The translations under genes and the position numbers were made by a program. 25,727 nt of DNA from an uncultured Eubacteriales bacterium (GTDB lineage Bacteria; Bacillota; Clostridia; Peptostreptococcales; Anaerovoracaceae), in the NCBI GenBank assembly GCA_900547295.1, contig URGK01000035.1, forward strand, positions 1 through 25,727, written 5' to 3'. Below are positions 1-7,827 of the stretch, one piece after another (the stretch's first letter is position 1; every line of letters begins with the position of its first letter). The notes beneath the pieces were generated by a model. That model did not search any database, had not been told where the DNA came from, and saw only the letters and a list, made by a program, of their open reading frames with translations.

Positions 1-114
1 GACGTACAGTTTTCAGAGGGTACGTCAGCGGAATACGGCGAGATGACAGATGATATAAACAGGATAATCAAAACGGTTAAAGCTATGGGAGGAGCAGAAT
101 TTGTTAAAGGATAA
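1..114 (+). CDS. C-terminal end of an unidentified gene (partial)
   Basis: The first frame is open from base 1 to a TAA at 112-114 and gives the last 37 residues of a protein that begins outside the window. The tail holds a helix-like stretch (MTDDINRIIKTVKAM). It ends 14 bases inside the following larE gene, so the two are probably translationally coupled in one operon. I do not recognise the family. The ending faintly resembles the C-terminus of cysteine-desulfurase-like aminotransferases, but 37 residues are too few to say. It does not look like the usual C-terminus of LarC. Confidence 0.6.
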   Translation, partial: DVQFSEGTSAEYGEMTDDINRIIKTVKAMGGAEFVKG

Positions 115-862
115 GCTTGAAAAACTGAGAGAAGATTTAATCGCTAAAAGAAATATAACTATTGCGCTGTCAGGAGGTGTTGACAGCGTATTTCTTGTCT
201 GTTTTGCAAAGGAAGTTCTGGGGGATAAAGTAACGGCGGTAACGGGTACGGCCGCAAACTTTGCTCCCGATGAAACAGAATACGCAAGGGAGATTTGCGG
301 AAAACTTGGAGTTAAACATAAAGTCATAGAGATTTCCGTTATGGACGTGCTCAGGAACAATCCTAAGGACAGGTGCTATCACTGCAAGAAAAAAATATTT
401 TCAGAGCTGATAAAGACGGGTACGAATCTGGCCGACGGCACCAATCTTGACGATATGTCGGACTACAGACCGGGACTGAAAGCCCTTGAGGAGCTCGGTA
501 TATGGAGCCCCCTCAGAGATGCGGGACTTACCAAGGCCGAAATCAGACAGGCGCTCAAAGAAAGAAACATAAGCATATGGGATAAGCCTGCATTTGCGTG
601 TCTGGCATCGAGAATTCCCTACGGACAGGAGATAACAGAGGCAAAGCTTGAAGCTGTATATAAGGTGGAGTGCGCACTTAAACAGATGGGCTTCACGCAG
701 GTAAGAGCAAGACATCACGGCGAGGTGGTTAGAATAGAGCTTCTGCCGTCGGAATGGGATATTGCCAAATTCAAAGAAATAGATGAGGCGGGCAAGGCTG
801 CGGGCTTTAAATTTACAGCCTTGGACCTCGAGGGATACAAAATGGGGAGGATGAACGGATAA
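101..862 (+). CDS. larE: LarE, ATP-dependent sacrificial sulfur transferase
   Basis: LarE family proteins activate pyridinium dicarboxylate mononucleotide with ATP and insert sulfur from a cysteine into the nickel-pincer nucleotide cofactor of lactate racemase and related racemases/epimerases. The 253-residue protein has the PP-loop SGGVDS at residues 24-29, a conserved RCYHC at 91-95, and the family signature CLASRIPYG with Cys167 in the position of the sacrificial cysteine. Length is normal. The start is a TTG at 101 with GGGAGGAG just upstream; no in-frame ATG precedes the PP-loop. It overlaps the upstream gene by 14 bases and abuts the DUF445 gene. The partner genes larB and larC are not visible here, so the target enzyme cannot be inferred. 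A single cysteine in the signature suggests the sacrificial type rather than an iron-sulfur type. Confidence 0.9.
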   Translation: MLKDKLEKLREDLIAKRNITIALSGGVDSVFLVCFAKEVLGDKVTAVTGTAANFAPDETEYAREICGKLGVKHKVIEISVMDVLRNNPKDRCYHCKKKIFSELIKTGTNLADGTNLDDMSDYRPGLKALEELGIWSPLRDAGLTKAEIRQALKERNISIWDKPAFACLASRIPYGQEITEAKLEAVYKVECALKQMGFTQVRARHHGEVVRIELLPSEWDIAKFKEIDEAGKAAGFKFTALDLEGYKMGRMNG

Positions 863-1693
863 ATGGAAATACTGCATATTGTACTGCCTCTTGTCTTAGG
901 GGCGCTCATAGGATATGTGACAAACTATATAGCGGTCAGAATGCTTTTCAGACCGTACAGGGCTGTTAAAATAGGGAGCCGGACTCTGCCTTTCACACCG
1001 GGAGTGATACCGAAAAACAAGCAGAGAATAGCGAAAGCCTGCGGAGCTGTGGTTGAAAGCAGCCTGTTCTCACAGGACGATATTAAAAAAGCAATAACCG
1101 GCAGCATCAAAAAACCCGATATAGACAGCATTAAAGTGGCTGATATTGTAAGCGAGGACCTGTCGGAGCAGTTTGCGGAAACCCTTGCGGACAAGCTGAC
1201 GGGCGAGATTAAAAAGATAGACATCAAAGGCATCATAGCTGAAAAAGGTACAGCGATACTGGAGGAAAAGGTCAAAGATACCATGCTTGCCATGTTTGTA
1301 AACAGGGATATGATAGCTTCGTTTGCAGAGCCAATTGAACAGAAAGTGATGCAGTACCTTGACGGAGAGGGATATGTATATCTTAATCTGAAAATCAAAG
1401 GCGAAATTGAAACCGTAAGAAGCCGTACTCTGGGACAGGAAGCCGCAGCGCTTAATCTTGACATAGGCGGCTTTACAGACAGGATATTCGATGAGTTTAT
1501 CGATGAGAAACTGGGAACGCTTACCTCGAAAATAGATATAGCCGCTGTGGTTGAGGACAAGATAAACCGTATGGACGTCAGAGAGTTTGAAAAGCTGGTG
1601 CTTTCGGTAATGAAAAAAGAATTGCAGGCGGTTGTCAATCTGGGCGCGCTGATAGGATTTGTAATAGGTCTTATCAACCTGCTGGTGCTGTAA
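863..1693 (+). CDS. DUF445 family membrane protein (YheB-like)
   Basis: This 276-residue protein starts immediately after the larE stop codon, so the two are co-transcribed. A membrane segment near residues 4-28 carries the family motif GALIGYVTNYIAVRMLF, followed by FTPGVIPKNKQRIA around residues 44-57. A second membrane segment lies at the very C-terminus (LGALIGFVIGLINLLVL). Between them is a long helical region rich in charged residues. This arrangement matches the DUF445 family of Firmicutes. Its function is not established; a link with LarE is only positional. Family assignment is confident, function unknown. Confidence 0.85.
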   Translation: MEILHIVLPLVLGALIGYVTNYIAVRMLFRPYRAVKIGSRTLPFTPGVIPKNKQRIAKACGAVVESSLFSQDDIKKAITGSIKKPDIDSIKVADIVSEDLSEQFAETLADKLTGEIKKIDIKGIIAEKGTAILEEKVKDTMLAMFVNRDMIASFAEPIEQKVMQYLDGEGYVYLNLKIKGEIETVRSRTLGQEAAALNLDIGGFTDRIFDEFIDEKLGTLTSKIDIAAVVEDKINRMDVREFEKLVLSVMKKELQAVVNLGALIGFVIGLINLLVL

Positions 1694-1720
1694 CATATGT
1701 AAATTGCAGGAGTAAAATCT

Positions 1721-1761
1721 ACAGTATGGAGTGTTGTTGGAGAAAGAATACTCTATACTGT
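1721..1761. repeat. Inverted repeat downstream of the DUF445 gene
   Basis: Arms ACAGTATGGAGT (1721-1732) and ACTCTATACTGT (1750-1761) pair over 12 positions, one of them a G-T wobble, around a 17-base loop. There is no T-run after the right arm, so it is not a standard terminator for the larE operon. It could be an mRNA 3' end structure, an inefficient terminator, or a remnant of a small repeat element. Confidence 0.6.
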
Positions 1762-1901
1762 GGTATTACAGATATGAAAAAGAATTATTGATGCAAAACA
1801 AAGACCTGTTTTCCGGAAAGCTATGGTTCGAACATCAGGTGTTGAATTTACTTTTACAATTCAGTTTTACAAAAAACATTTGCTATATATTAAATTTATC
1901 C

Positions 1902-1929
1902 TTGAAATATGAGAAATTTATAGTATAAT
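1902..1929 (+). promoter_or_regulatory. Promoter of the tRNA-Glu/tRNA-Leu transcript
   Basis: A -35 box TTGAAA (1902-1907) and a perfect -10 box TATAAT (1924-1929) are separated by 16 bases in a very AT-rich stretch. They end 12 bases before the first tRNA base, as expected for a sigma-A tRNA promoter. Confidence 0.75.
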
Positions 1930-1941
1930 AATAGAGTATCT

Positions 1942-2016
1942 GGTCCTATGGTCAAGAGGTTAAGACACCGCCCTCTCACGGCGGTAACCCGGGTTCGATT
2001 CCCGGTAGGACTACCA
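1942..2016 (+). tRNA. tRNA-Glu (anticodon CTC)
   Basis: The 75-base gene folds as a cloverleaf. The acceptor stem pairs GGTCCTA with TAGGACT, followed by discriminator A and an encoded CCA. The anticodon stem is CCGCC/GGCGG around the loop CTCTCAC, with CTC at 1975-1977. The T arm carries GGTTCGATTCC. Identity is glutamate, decoding GAG. An anticodon beginning with C reads only the G-ending codon, so a TTC isoacceptor must be encoded elsewhere. Confidence 0.95.
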
Positions 2017-2019
2017 TCT

Positions 2020-2104
2020 GCGGATATGGCGGAATTGGCAGACGCGCACGGTTCAGGTCCGTGTGAGTAACATCATGGGGGTTCGAATCCCTTTATCCGC
2101 ACCA
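2020..2104 (+). tRNA. tRNA-Leu (anticodon CAG)
   Basis: This 85-base gene begins 4 bases after the tRNA-Glu CCA. The acceptor stem pairs GCGGATA with TATCCGC and CCA is encoded. The anticodon stem CACGG/CCGTG encloses TTCAGGT, with CAG at 2054-2056. A long variable arm (near 2062-2077) is typical of class II leucine tRNAs. It decodes CUG. Confidence 0.95.
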
Positions 2105-2110
2105 AATCAA

Positions 2111-2184
2111 AAAGACATCCATAAGGATGCCTTTTTTAGTATACATGAAAAATGATATATTTTCCTATCTAAAGGAAATTTTTC
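2111..2184 (+). terminator. Terminator(s) after the tRNA genes
   Basis: The first hairpin has CATCC/GGATG arms with an ATAA loop at 2116-2129 and is followed by CCTTTTTT, giving a rho-independent terminator 7 bases after the tRNA-Leu CCA. A second weaker hairpin, TTTCCT (2161-2166) with AGGAAA (2173-2178), is followed by TTTTT at 2179-2183 and may back it up. The rest of the gap to 2277 shows no promoter that I can assign with confidence. Confidence 0.7.
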
Positions 2185-2277
2185 TGAGAAACCGTAGAAT
2201 GACTTCCGGCTGTATCGGGAAATATCTGCTCTGTCAGAGAGCATCTGCACAAAACAGTAATTATCACAGGAGGCTAT

Positions 2278-4800
2278 ATGAAAAAAAGGATTTTGAGATT
2301 TGCATCAATTGCACTTGCCGCGGTGCTTATAGTGCTTACTGTGCCGACAGACAGCGCTTTTGCGGCGCTTTCCGAGGTGAAAGCTCCGGCGCAGGTAACG
2401 ACATTTAAATCCACAACGGATTTTGAAAAAGAATATGTAAGAGCCTATGTTACAGACGATACGGTTCTGAAAATCAACTACAAGACACCTCTTGAAGCAA
2501 CATTGTTCAGAGTTTCTCTTTATCGGGTAGGAGCAGACAAAGGCGACATCAACCTGGATATTTTTGTTGATGCAAAGCAGAGCGCAGCATCGGACGGCAC
2601 TACGCTGTACGGCTTTACCTATTATCTGGATGTGGAGCAATTTGATGTTCCGGACGGATACTACAATCTCTATCTCAGACGCTGCACAACCGCAGCCGAT
2701 GCCGAAACCCTGAACTACAAGTCCAGCGGCGTTCTGTATAAAAATATGGAAATCAAGGTGACGGACGGCAAGGTAAAAATCCTGCGTTACAAGGATGTTA
2801 TCGAATACAACAACTCTATAAAGGATATCGGCGCGCTCTACAGCACTGACCGTTATCTGGACAACACGCTGGAGGATATCCGCTTCGTGCTGAGAAATCC
2901 TGCAACCGATGTCTATGCGAAGATGACACCGAGCAAAATCGCCTACATTCAGAGGATTTCCGACCGCGTTACGCAGGGCGCTTATACGAACTACGACAAA
3001 CTCCTCAAAATATATGAGTATACCGCAAAGAATTTTTACTACGACTCTGTGGCATTTTCCACGCACTCGTATCAGTATGCGGACCCTTATGATAATATTT
3101 ACAATTACGAAAACGGTCTGAGCAGTGCAAACAGCGTTTTCGGGCGTGTTCACACTACATGTCAGGGCTTTTCTGCGATTTACCTTGCGCTTGCCCGCGC
3201 ACAGGGTATTCCGACCAGATTTGTTTACGGTCACAGACTTGCCATTCCGTCTAACGACTGGCTCACAGAAGATAATATTGATGTGCGCGACCACTGGTGG
3301 ACGGAATCCTATGTAAACGGCAAATGGATTTTTGTCGATCCGACTGTTGGAACAACCAATAAATACAACAAAAACACAGGCGCATGGACTTACACAGGAC
3401 TGACAAACTATACATACTTCGATGCGTCGAACGAGCAGGTTGCGACCAGCCATGTATATATGAATATCTACCCGGACTACAGAGCCGGAAAATATATTGA
3501 CGATACATACGAAATGGAGAAGCTCCGTACTTTCTTTAACCAGCGCGTCGGCGATTCCAATCAGACAAACGGCTCGGTAATGAACAGTTCCTATTCGGAT
3601 TATGATACAGCCACATGGGGAGACGGAACCAAGTCACACTTTATGACAAACGGACGAGGAAAAACAGCGCAGATTCAGTGGAGCTATAAAGGCTTCACCG
3701 GTCCGCTCAATCTTTCGGGATTTACAAAGATGACTTTATTATCTTCTCACGATAATAAATACGAGACGGCTGACCTGTCCGGTTCGCCTGTATTAAAGAG
3801 CGTTTATCTTTACAACAACAGTCTGACAAGCATTGATTTAAGCAGTTGCTATAAGCTGAGCTATGTTCGCGCGCAAAACAACCCGATGAAAAATCTTAAG
3901 CTTTATGTCAACGGTCGCAACCGAAGCTTCATCGCAGGCGATAACGGAACTTTCTGTTTTACGCTGGATACAAGCTACAAAAACAGCAGTCTGTCGCTGT
4001 ATTCCGACCCGGACATAGGCTATAAACTGGGTGGTGTTTACAGTACAGGCACAGGGGACAGGCTCTCGACTAAGACGACTTATCATTTTACACCGAAAGC
4101 AGTCGGCTACAGCATCCGCTTCGTGCTGAATCCGGACAGCTACAAATATTATCTGAACGTCGGTGAATCGAGGTCGTCCAGACTTCCGTATATCCGCGCA
4201 GCAGCAAAACGCTTAAATGCGCTGGGGTACTACAATCAGACGGCAGTCGGTGAAGAAGCTTCATATACGGAAGCGCTTGCGGAAGCTGTAACGAAATTTC
4301 AGGTAATGCATGACCTTTCCAATAACGGTGCCATCGGCAAAGAAACATGGTCCAACCTGTTTAATAACTCGGCGAATACTATGGTTTCCGATGAGGAATA
4401 CGAACAGATTCTTGCGGATTACGAAGTAAGACAGGCGCAGCGTAAGGAAGCAGAAGCACTTGTTAAAAACCTGACTCCGGTTGCAGCTTCAGCTAAAGAT
4501 GCAAAAAAGAACGTTAAAGTTACGCTGGAACTTGATGAGCAGGATAATGAGATTATAAATCAGCTAAAAGGTATGGGCTGTACTGTAAAGTACCGATTTT
4601 ATCGTTCAGAGGGCAACCGGTCATCATACGAAGCGGTGGTGACAAAAGAAACCCCGTATTATACTAATACAAGCGGTAAAAACGGCAAGAAATACTTCTA
4701 CAGGGCTCAGGTTATTGTTTACGACAAAACAGGTAAACTCATTGCAAATACCGAACCGGAGCAGTGCAGATATACCTCAGTAGTGTGGAGTAAAAAATAA
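2278..4800 (+). CDS. Secreted transglutaminase-like protein with peptidoglycan-binding domain
   Basis: This 840-residue protein has a Sec signal peptide (KKR, hydrophobic stretch, cleavage near SAFA-AL at about residue 30). Residues about 35-160 form an unassigned beta-rich domain. A transglutaminase-like core follows with a complete Cys-His-Asp triad: Cys295 (TTCQGFSAIY), His339 (DHWWTESY) and Asp354 (FVDPTVG). Residues about 470-545 look leucine-rich-repeat-like (LKSVYLYNNSLTSIDLSSC). Residues about 622-697 match a PG_binding_1 domain (AAAKRLNALGYY, then AVTKFQ, then NGAIGKETW). The last 100 residues resemble a fibronectin-like beta domain. AGGAGG at 2268-2273 fixes the start. It is expected to act outside the cell at the wall, as an isopeptide-forming or peptide-cleaving enzyme; the substrate is unknown. 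CGN arginine codons are commoner than in larE, which suggests a different codon history. It follows the tRNA genes and is apparently monocistronic. Confidence 0.8.
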   Translation: MKKRILRFASIALAAVLIVLTVPTDSAFAALSEVKAPAQVTTFKSTTDFEKEYVRAYVTDDTVLKINYKTPLEATLFRVSLYRVGADKGDINLDIFVDAKQSAASDGTTLYGFTYYLDVEQFDVPDGYYNLYLRRCTTAADAETLNYKSSGVLYKNMEIKVTDGKVKILRYKDVIEYNNSIKDIGALYSTDRYLDNTLEDIRFVLRNPATDVYAKMTPSKIAYIQRISDRVTQGAYTNYDKLLKIYEYTAKNFYYDSVAFSTHSYQYADPYDNIYNYENGLSSANSVFGRVHTTCQGFSAIYLALARAQGIPTRFVYGHRLAIPSNDWLTEDNIDVRDHWWTESYVNGKWIFVDPTVGTTNKYNKNTGAWTYTGLTNYTYFDASNEQVATSHVYMNIYPDYRAGKYIDDTYEMEKLRTFFNQRVGDSNQTNGSVMNSSYSDYDTATWGDGTKSHFMTNGRGKTAQIQWSYKGFTGPLNLSGFTKMTLLSSHDNKYETADLSGSPVLKSVYLYNNSLTSIDLSSCYKLSYVRAQNNPMKNLKLYVNGRNRSFIAGDNGTFCFTLDTSYKNSSLSLYSDPDIGYKLGGVYSTGTGDRLSTKTTYHFTPKAVGYSIRFVLNPDSYKYYLNVGESRSSRLPYIRAAAKRLNALGYYNQTAVGEEASYTEALAEAVTKFQVMHDLSNNGAIGKETWSNLFNNSANTMVSDEEYEQILADYEVRQAQRKEAEALVKNLTPVAASAKDAKKNVKVTLELDEQDNEIINQLKGMGCTVKYRFYRSEGNRSSYEAVVTKETPYYTNTSGKNGKKYFYRAQVIVYDKTGKLIANTEPEQCRYTSVVWSKK

Positions 4801-4914
4801 GGAGCGGACAGAAAAGAAAAACCGTCGAAGCAGAGCATTCTGTGGACGGTGCTGCCCTGCTTGCTGTGTTGCTGAATGCATAGATTAAGGACATTAAAAT
4901 ATTTACAGGGAGAT

Positions 4915-5033
4915 AAGCCGTTTGGACTGGATTGATTTCAGAACAGGCGGCTTTTTATGAGTAAACCGCCGGATAAAGATGGAAAAACACATTTAAAGAG
5001 GCGGTTTGGCTACAAAAAAGGCTGTTGACCGCC
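4915..5033 (+). promoter_or_regulatory. Overlapping hairpin-forming GGCGG/CCGCC segments between the two genes
   Basis: AAGCCG (4915-4920) can pair with CGGCTT (4948-4953), followed by TTTTA, making a probable terminator for the transglutaminase gene. AAACCGCC (4963-4970) can pair with GGCGGTTT (5000-5007), and that same GGCGGT can pair with ACCGCC (5028-5033). The two pairings are mutually exclusive. The last one lies just before the likely ATPase start. I see no clear sigma-A promoter between 4801 and 5083. Confidence 0.45.
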
Positions 5034-5083
5034 GCTTAAAAGGTTTTATGATGTATATAATAATAAGAAAAGGTATTACGGAT

Positions 5084-6514
5084 ATGATAGGAAGAATAAA
5101 AGAAACCGGAGAATTAAATCGTTTATATAACAGCGGCAAAGCAGAACTTGTTGCCATTTATGGCGGACGTCGCATAGGCAAGACATATTTAGTTGATGAA
5201 TCCTTTAAAGGGCGTATTACATTCAGACACGCAGGTTTGTCACCGGTAGAAGAAAACAAAAGCGGTATGCTCAAGGCGCAGCTGGAGCACTTTTATTATT
5301 CACTGCTTCTGCATGGGATGAAAAAAAGCAAAAAACCGGAAAGCTGGCTGGAGGCATTCTATATGCTGGAAACATTCTTAGAAGAAATTGATAACGGTGA
5401 AAGACAGGTTGTATTTTTAGATGAGCTGCCGTGGCTTGATACTCCAAGGTCCGGCTTTATGACAGCTTTCGAAGGCTTCTGGAATACGTGGGGCTGCCAC
5501 AGGGACAATTTAATGGTTGTTGTTTGTGGAAGTGCAAACTCATGGATTTTAGATAAACTGATAAACAGTCACAGGGGATTATATAACAGAGTTACTTATG
5601 AAATGAAGCTGGCACCTTTCACTCTTGGAGAATGTGAAGCGTTTTATGAGAGCAAAGAGGTGAAGCTGTCCCGATATGATATCGTGCAAAGCTATATGAT
5701 CCTTGGCGGAGTCCCGTATTATATGGGCTACTTCCAGAAAGGAATGAGTCTGGCGCAGAATATAGATAATATACTGTTTAACAAACGCGGCAAATTAAGA
5801 GATGAATATGATCGCCTGTTTGCATCGATTTTCAGCAACCCTGAGTCGATGAAAAAAATTGTTGAGCTTCTGTATACCAAAAACGCCGGATTTACAAGAA
5901 GTGAAATTGCAGAAAAACTGAATGCAAACGACGGGGGAAGACTGTCAAAGAGTCTTAATGCTCTGATTGCCAGTGACTTTGTTGTTAAATATATTCCGTT
6001 TGGAAAAGGCAAACGTGAGCATTACAAACTGATTGATCCGTTTTGTCTGTTTTATTTACACTTTGTTAACAAAAAACGCAACCTGAGTGAGAACTTCTGG
6101 AGTCAGAATGTAACCTCGCAGCAGATTGCCGTATGGAGAGGCTTTGCTTATGAAAACGTCTGCTTTAATCATGTGCCTCAGATTAAGAAAGCATTAGGCA
6201 TAAGCGGAGTGATTACCAGCCATTCGGCATGGTCAAAGCGGGGAGATGATACGGACGGACTTCAAATAGATTTGCTTATTTCACGAAATGATAATGTAGT
6301 AAATATGTGTGAGATAAAATATTACAGTGATAAATTCACTGTAGAAAAGGAATATTATCAGGTATTGCTTCACCGTCAGGGAATTTTATCAAAAGAAGTT
6401 TCTCCAAAAGTTTCTGTTCACAGCACGCTGATAACGACATTCGGACTTGCCTATAACGAATACAGCGGGATATTTTCTAATGTAATAACAATGGACGATT
6501 TGTTTCAGGATTGA
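5084..6514 (+). CDS. AAA-family ATPase with DUF234 nuclease-like C-terminus
   Basis: The 476-residue protein has a Walker A GGRRIGKT at residues 27-34 and a Walker B VVFLDELPW with Asp113. This matches the ATPase_2 (archaeal-type STAND/AAA) family. A winged-helix-like segment follows (SEIAEKLNANDGGRLSKSLNAL). The C-terminus has Asp396 in QIDLLIS and ExK at Glu410-Lys412 (CEIKYY), the spacing of a PD-(D/E)XK nuclease fold, as in DUF234. The frame stays open upstream to a TTG at 5006, but family members start close to the IGR motif, so ATG 5084 is preferred. ATG 5051, with AAAAGG upstream, is the main alternative. These proteins are common accessory genes in gut anaerobes and their function is unknown. 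The gene is richer in A/T codons and CGN than larE, consistent with horizontal acquisition. Confidence 0.8.
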   Translation: MIGRIKETGELNRLYNSGKAELVAIYGGRRIGKTYLVDESFKGRITFRHAGLSPVEENKSGMLKAQLEHFYYSLLLHGMKKSKKPESWLEAFYMLETFLEEIDNGERQVVFLDELPWLDTPRSGFMTAFEGFWNTWGCHRDNLMVVVCGSANSWILDKLINSHRGLYNRVTYEMKLAPFTLGECEAFYESKEVKLSRYDIVQSYMILGGVPYYMGYFQKGMSLAQNIDNILFNKRGKLRDEYDRLFASIFSNPESMKKIVELLYTKNAGFTRSEIAEKLNANDGGRLSKSLNALIASDFVVKYIPFGKGKREHYKLIDPFCLFYLHFVNKKRNLSENFWSQNVTSQQIAVWRGFAYENVCFNHVPQIKKALGISGVITSHSAWSKRGDDTDGLQIDLLISRNDNVVNMCEIKYYSDKFTVEKEYYQVLLHRQGILSKEVSPKVSVHSTLITTFGLAYNEYSGIFSNVITMDDLFQD

Positions 6515-6557
6515 TAAAAACCGCCGGGCAGATTATCTCTGTTTTGGCTGTTTTCTG

Positions 6558-7799
6558 TCATTCTGTCTTTTCGGCAACGTATGAAATAACCTGCACCTTT
6601 TCTTTGCCTATCTGCCTTGTGAAATCTTTTTTCCTTCCGCGAGGCGAGCCGAGGGCGTTTTTTTCTATGAATTTTATTCCTGCCATTGCAAGATTGCTGT
6701 ATATCCTTTTGAGGTTAATCATTTTAGGGTCAAAGTCTTTATGGTCTTTCCTGAATTCCTCAAGACTGTTGGGAGCAGTTGTATAGTCTATATGGATGCC
6801 TGTTATATTTCCCCGTGGTTTAAGCAGGCGGCTGACGGCGCCATATACACCCTCATTGTATGTAAAAATATGATTGATGTTTGAAAAATCGTCTATGTAT
6901 AAATCCAGAAAAGAAGCTTTCAGAGGCAGCCTGTTTATGTCACCTGCAATAAACATGATTTTTCTGTCGGTGTCGCTGAAATATTCTTTGAGCTTGCTGA
7001 TTTTTTGAACAGATATATCAACAAGTATATACAGAGCCTCCTCCGGCAGACCTCTGATGTGCTTGAGCAGGAAGTTATATGAAAAAGGTCCGTCCATTAT
7101 ATATCTGAACTCTTTTTTTTGGAGGTGGATCTGCTGATATACCCAAAGCTGAGCCTTGTCCATCAGGTTTCTGTAGCCGGGAGAAAAATTGTCTGTTGCT
7201 GACAGAATTGAATTTATATTTTCAAACAGCTTAAACGGTGTGTCATTCAGATGTTCATCGCATAAAAGCACGCCGTCTGAAACAGCAGCCGTATATCCGC
7301 ATTCACAGTTTAATGCCGCGGATCTGATGCCGCCTTTGGAGATAACAGCGTCTATTACAGAAATCTCTCCGAAACATTCGGGGCAGCACAGAATATTCAA
7401 AGCATCTAAAGGCATAGCAGTATTGTCCGGCTTTTCATGTACCGGCCATATGTCGTTATATCTTTTTATCTCTTCTGCCAGCTGCTCTTTGGCCGTTTCA
7501 AGGTCTTTTGCTTCAGTATCCAGCTGAATCATTTTTGCTTCAAGATTCGCTAAAATAGTATTCACAACTGCCCTGTCTTTTACAGCGCCGGAATGTTCAT
7601 AGTTTAACATAATCTCTATTTCTTCAAGAGTGAACTTGAGATTTTTGTACTTGATGATTTTTTCCATCTGATCCATACAGGTGTGGTCAAATATATACTG
7701 ACCGTTTTCAAGTTTCGGAGTAAGCAGCGCCTTGTCTATATAAAATCTGACAGCGCTTGGCTTTAATCCGTATTTTTTTGCAAAAGCTCCCGTTTTCAT
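6558..7799 (-). CDS. MerR-type regulator fused to a zinc ribbon and methyltransferase-like domain
   Basis: The 413-residue protein opens with a MerR helix-turn-helix (residues 1-70; LKPSAVRFYIDKALLTP, then KFTLEEIEIML), followed by a coiled coil (about 75-118). Residues 138-167 hold a zinc-ribbon pattern, CxxC at 139-142 and CxC at 165-167. Residues about 235-345 look like a Rossmann methyltransferase: a strand ending in acid (ILVDIS), IAGDINRLPLKASFLDLYID and LLKPRGNITGI. The zinc ribbon plus methyltransferase order recalls RlmA-type rRNA methyltransferases, but the glycine-rich SAM motif I is not recognisable, so it may be a sensor rather than an enzyme. GGAGGGGGTGAT precedes the ATG. It converges on the ATPase gene and diverges from the permease. 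Ligand and target are unknown. Confidence 0.7.
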   Translation of the reverse strand: MKTGAFAKKYGLKPSAVRFYIDKALLTPKLENGQYIFDHTCMDQMEKIIKYKNLKFTLEEIEIMLNYEHSGAVKDRAVVNTILANLEAKMIQLDTEAKDLETAKEQLAEEIKRYNDIWPVHEKPDNTAMPLDALNILCCPECFGEISVIDAVISKGGIRSAALNCECGYTAAVSDGVLLCDEHLNDTPFKLFENINSILSATDNFSPGYRNLMDKAQLWVYQQIHLQKKEFRYIMDGPFSYNFLLKHIRGLPEEALYILVDISVQKISKLKEYFSDTDRKIMFIAGDINRLPLKASFLDLYIDDFSNINHIFTYNEGVYGAVSRLLKPRGNITGIHIDYTTAPNSLEEFRKDHKDFDPKMINLKRIYSNLAMAGIKFIEKNALGSPRGRKKDFTRQIGKEKVQVISYVAEKTE

Positions 7800-7827
7800 A
7801 TAATCACCCCCTCCCGTATTTTATTAC

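Noticed and set aside
101..1693. A lactate racemase activation cluster
   Set aside because: Only larE is visible. Without larB, larC or a racemase, the pathway cannot be claimed from this window.
1731..1928. Open frame of 65 codons between the DUF445 gene and the tRNAs
   Set aside because: It has no ribosome site, overlaps the inverted repeat and the tRNA promoter, and its product is low-complexity with no family resemblance.
2020..2104. tRNA-Leu as attachment site for an integrated element covering 2278-6514
   Set aside because: I found no second copy of the tRNA 3' end downstream and no integrase gene, so an att site is not supported.
2127..2408. Open frame of 93 codons overlapping the transglutaminase start
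   Set aside because: It lies in another frame, starts in the terminator region and overlaps the signal peptide of a convincing gene.
2305..3453. Long antisense open frame in the transglutaminase gene
   Set aside because: The product is cysteine-rich and patternless, as expected from the complement of a coding strand; it has no start signals.
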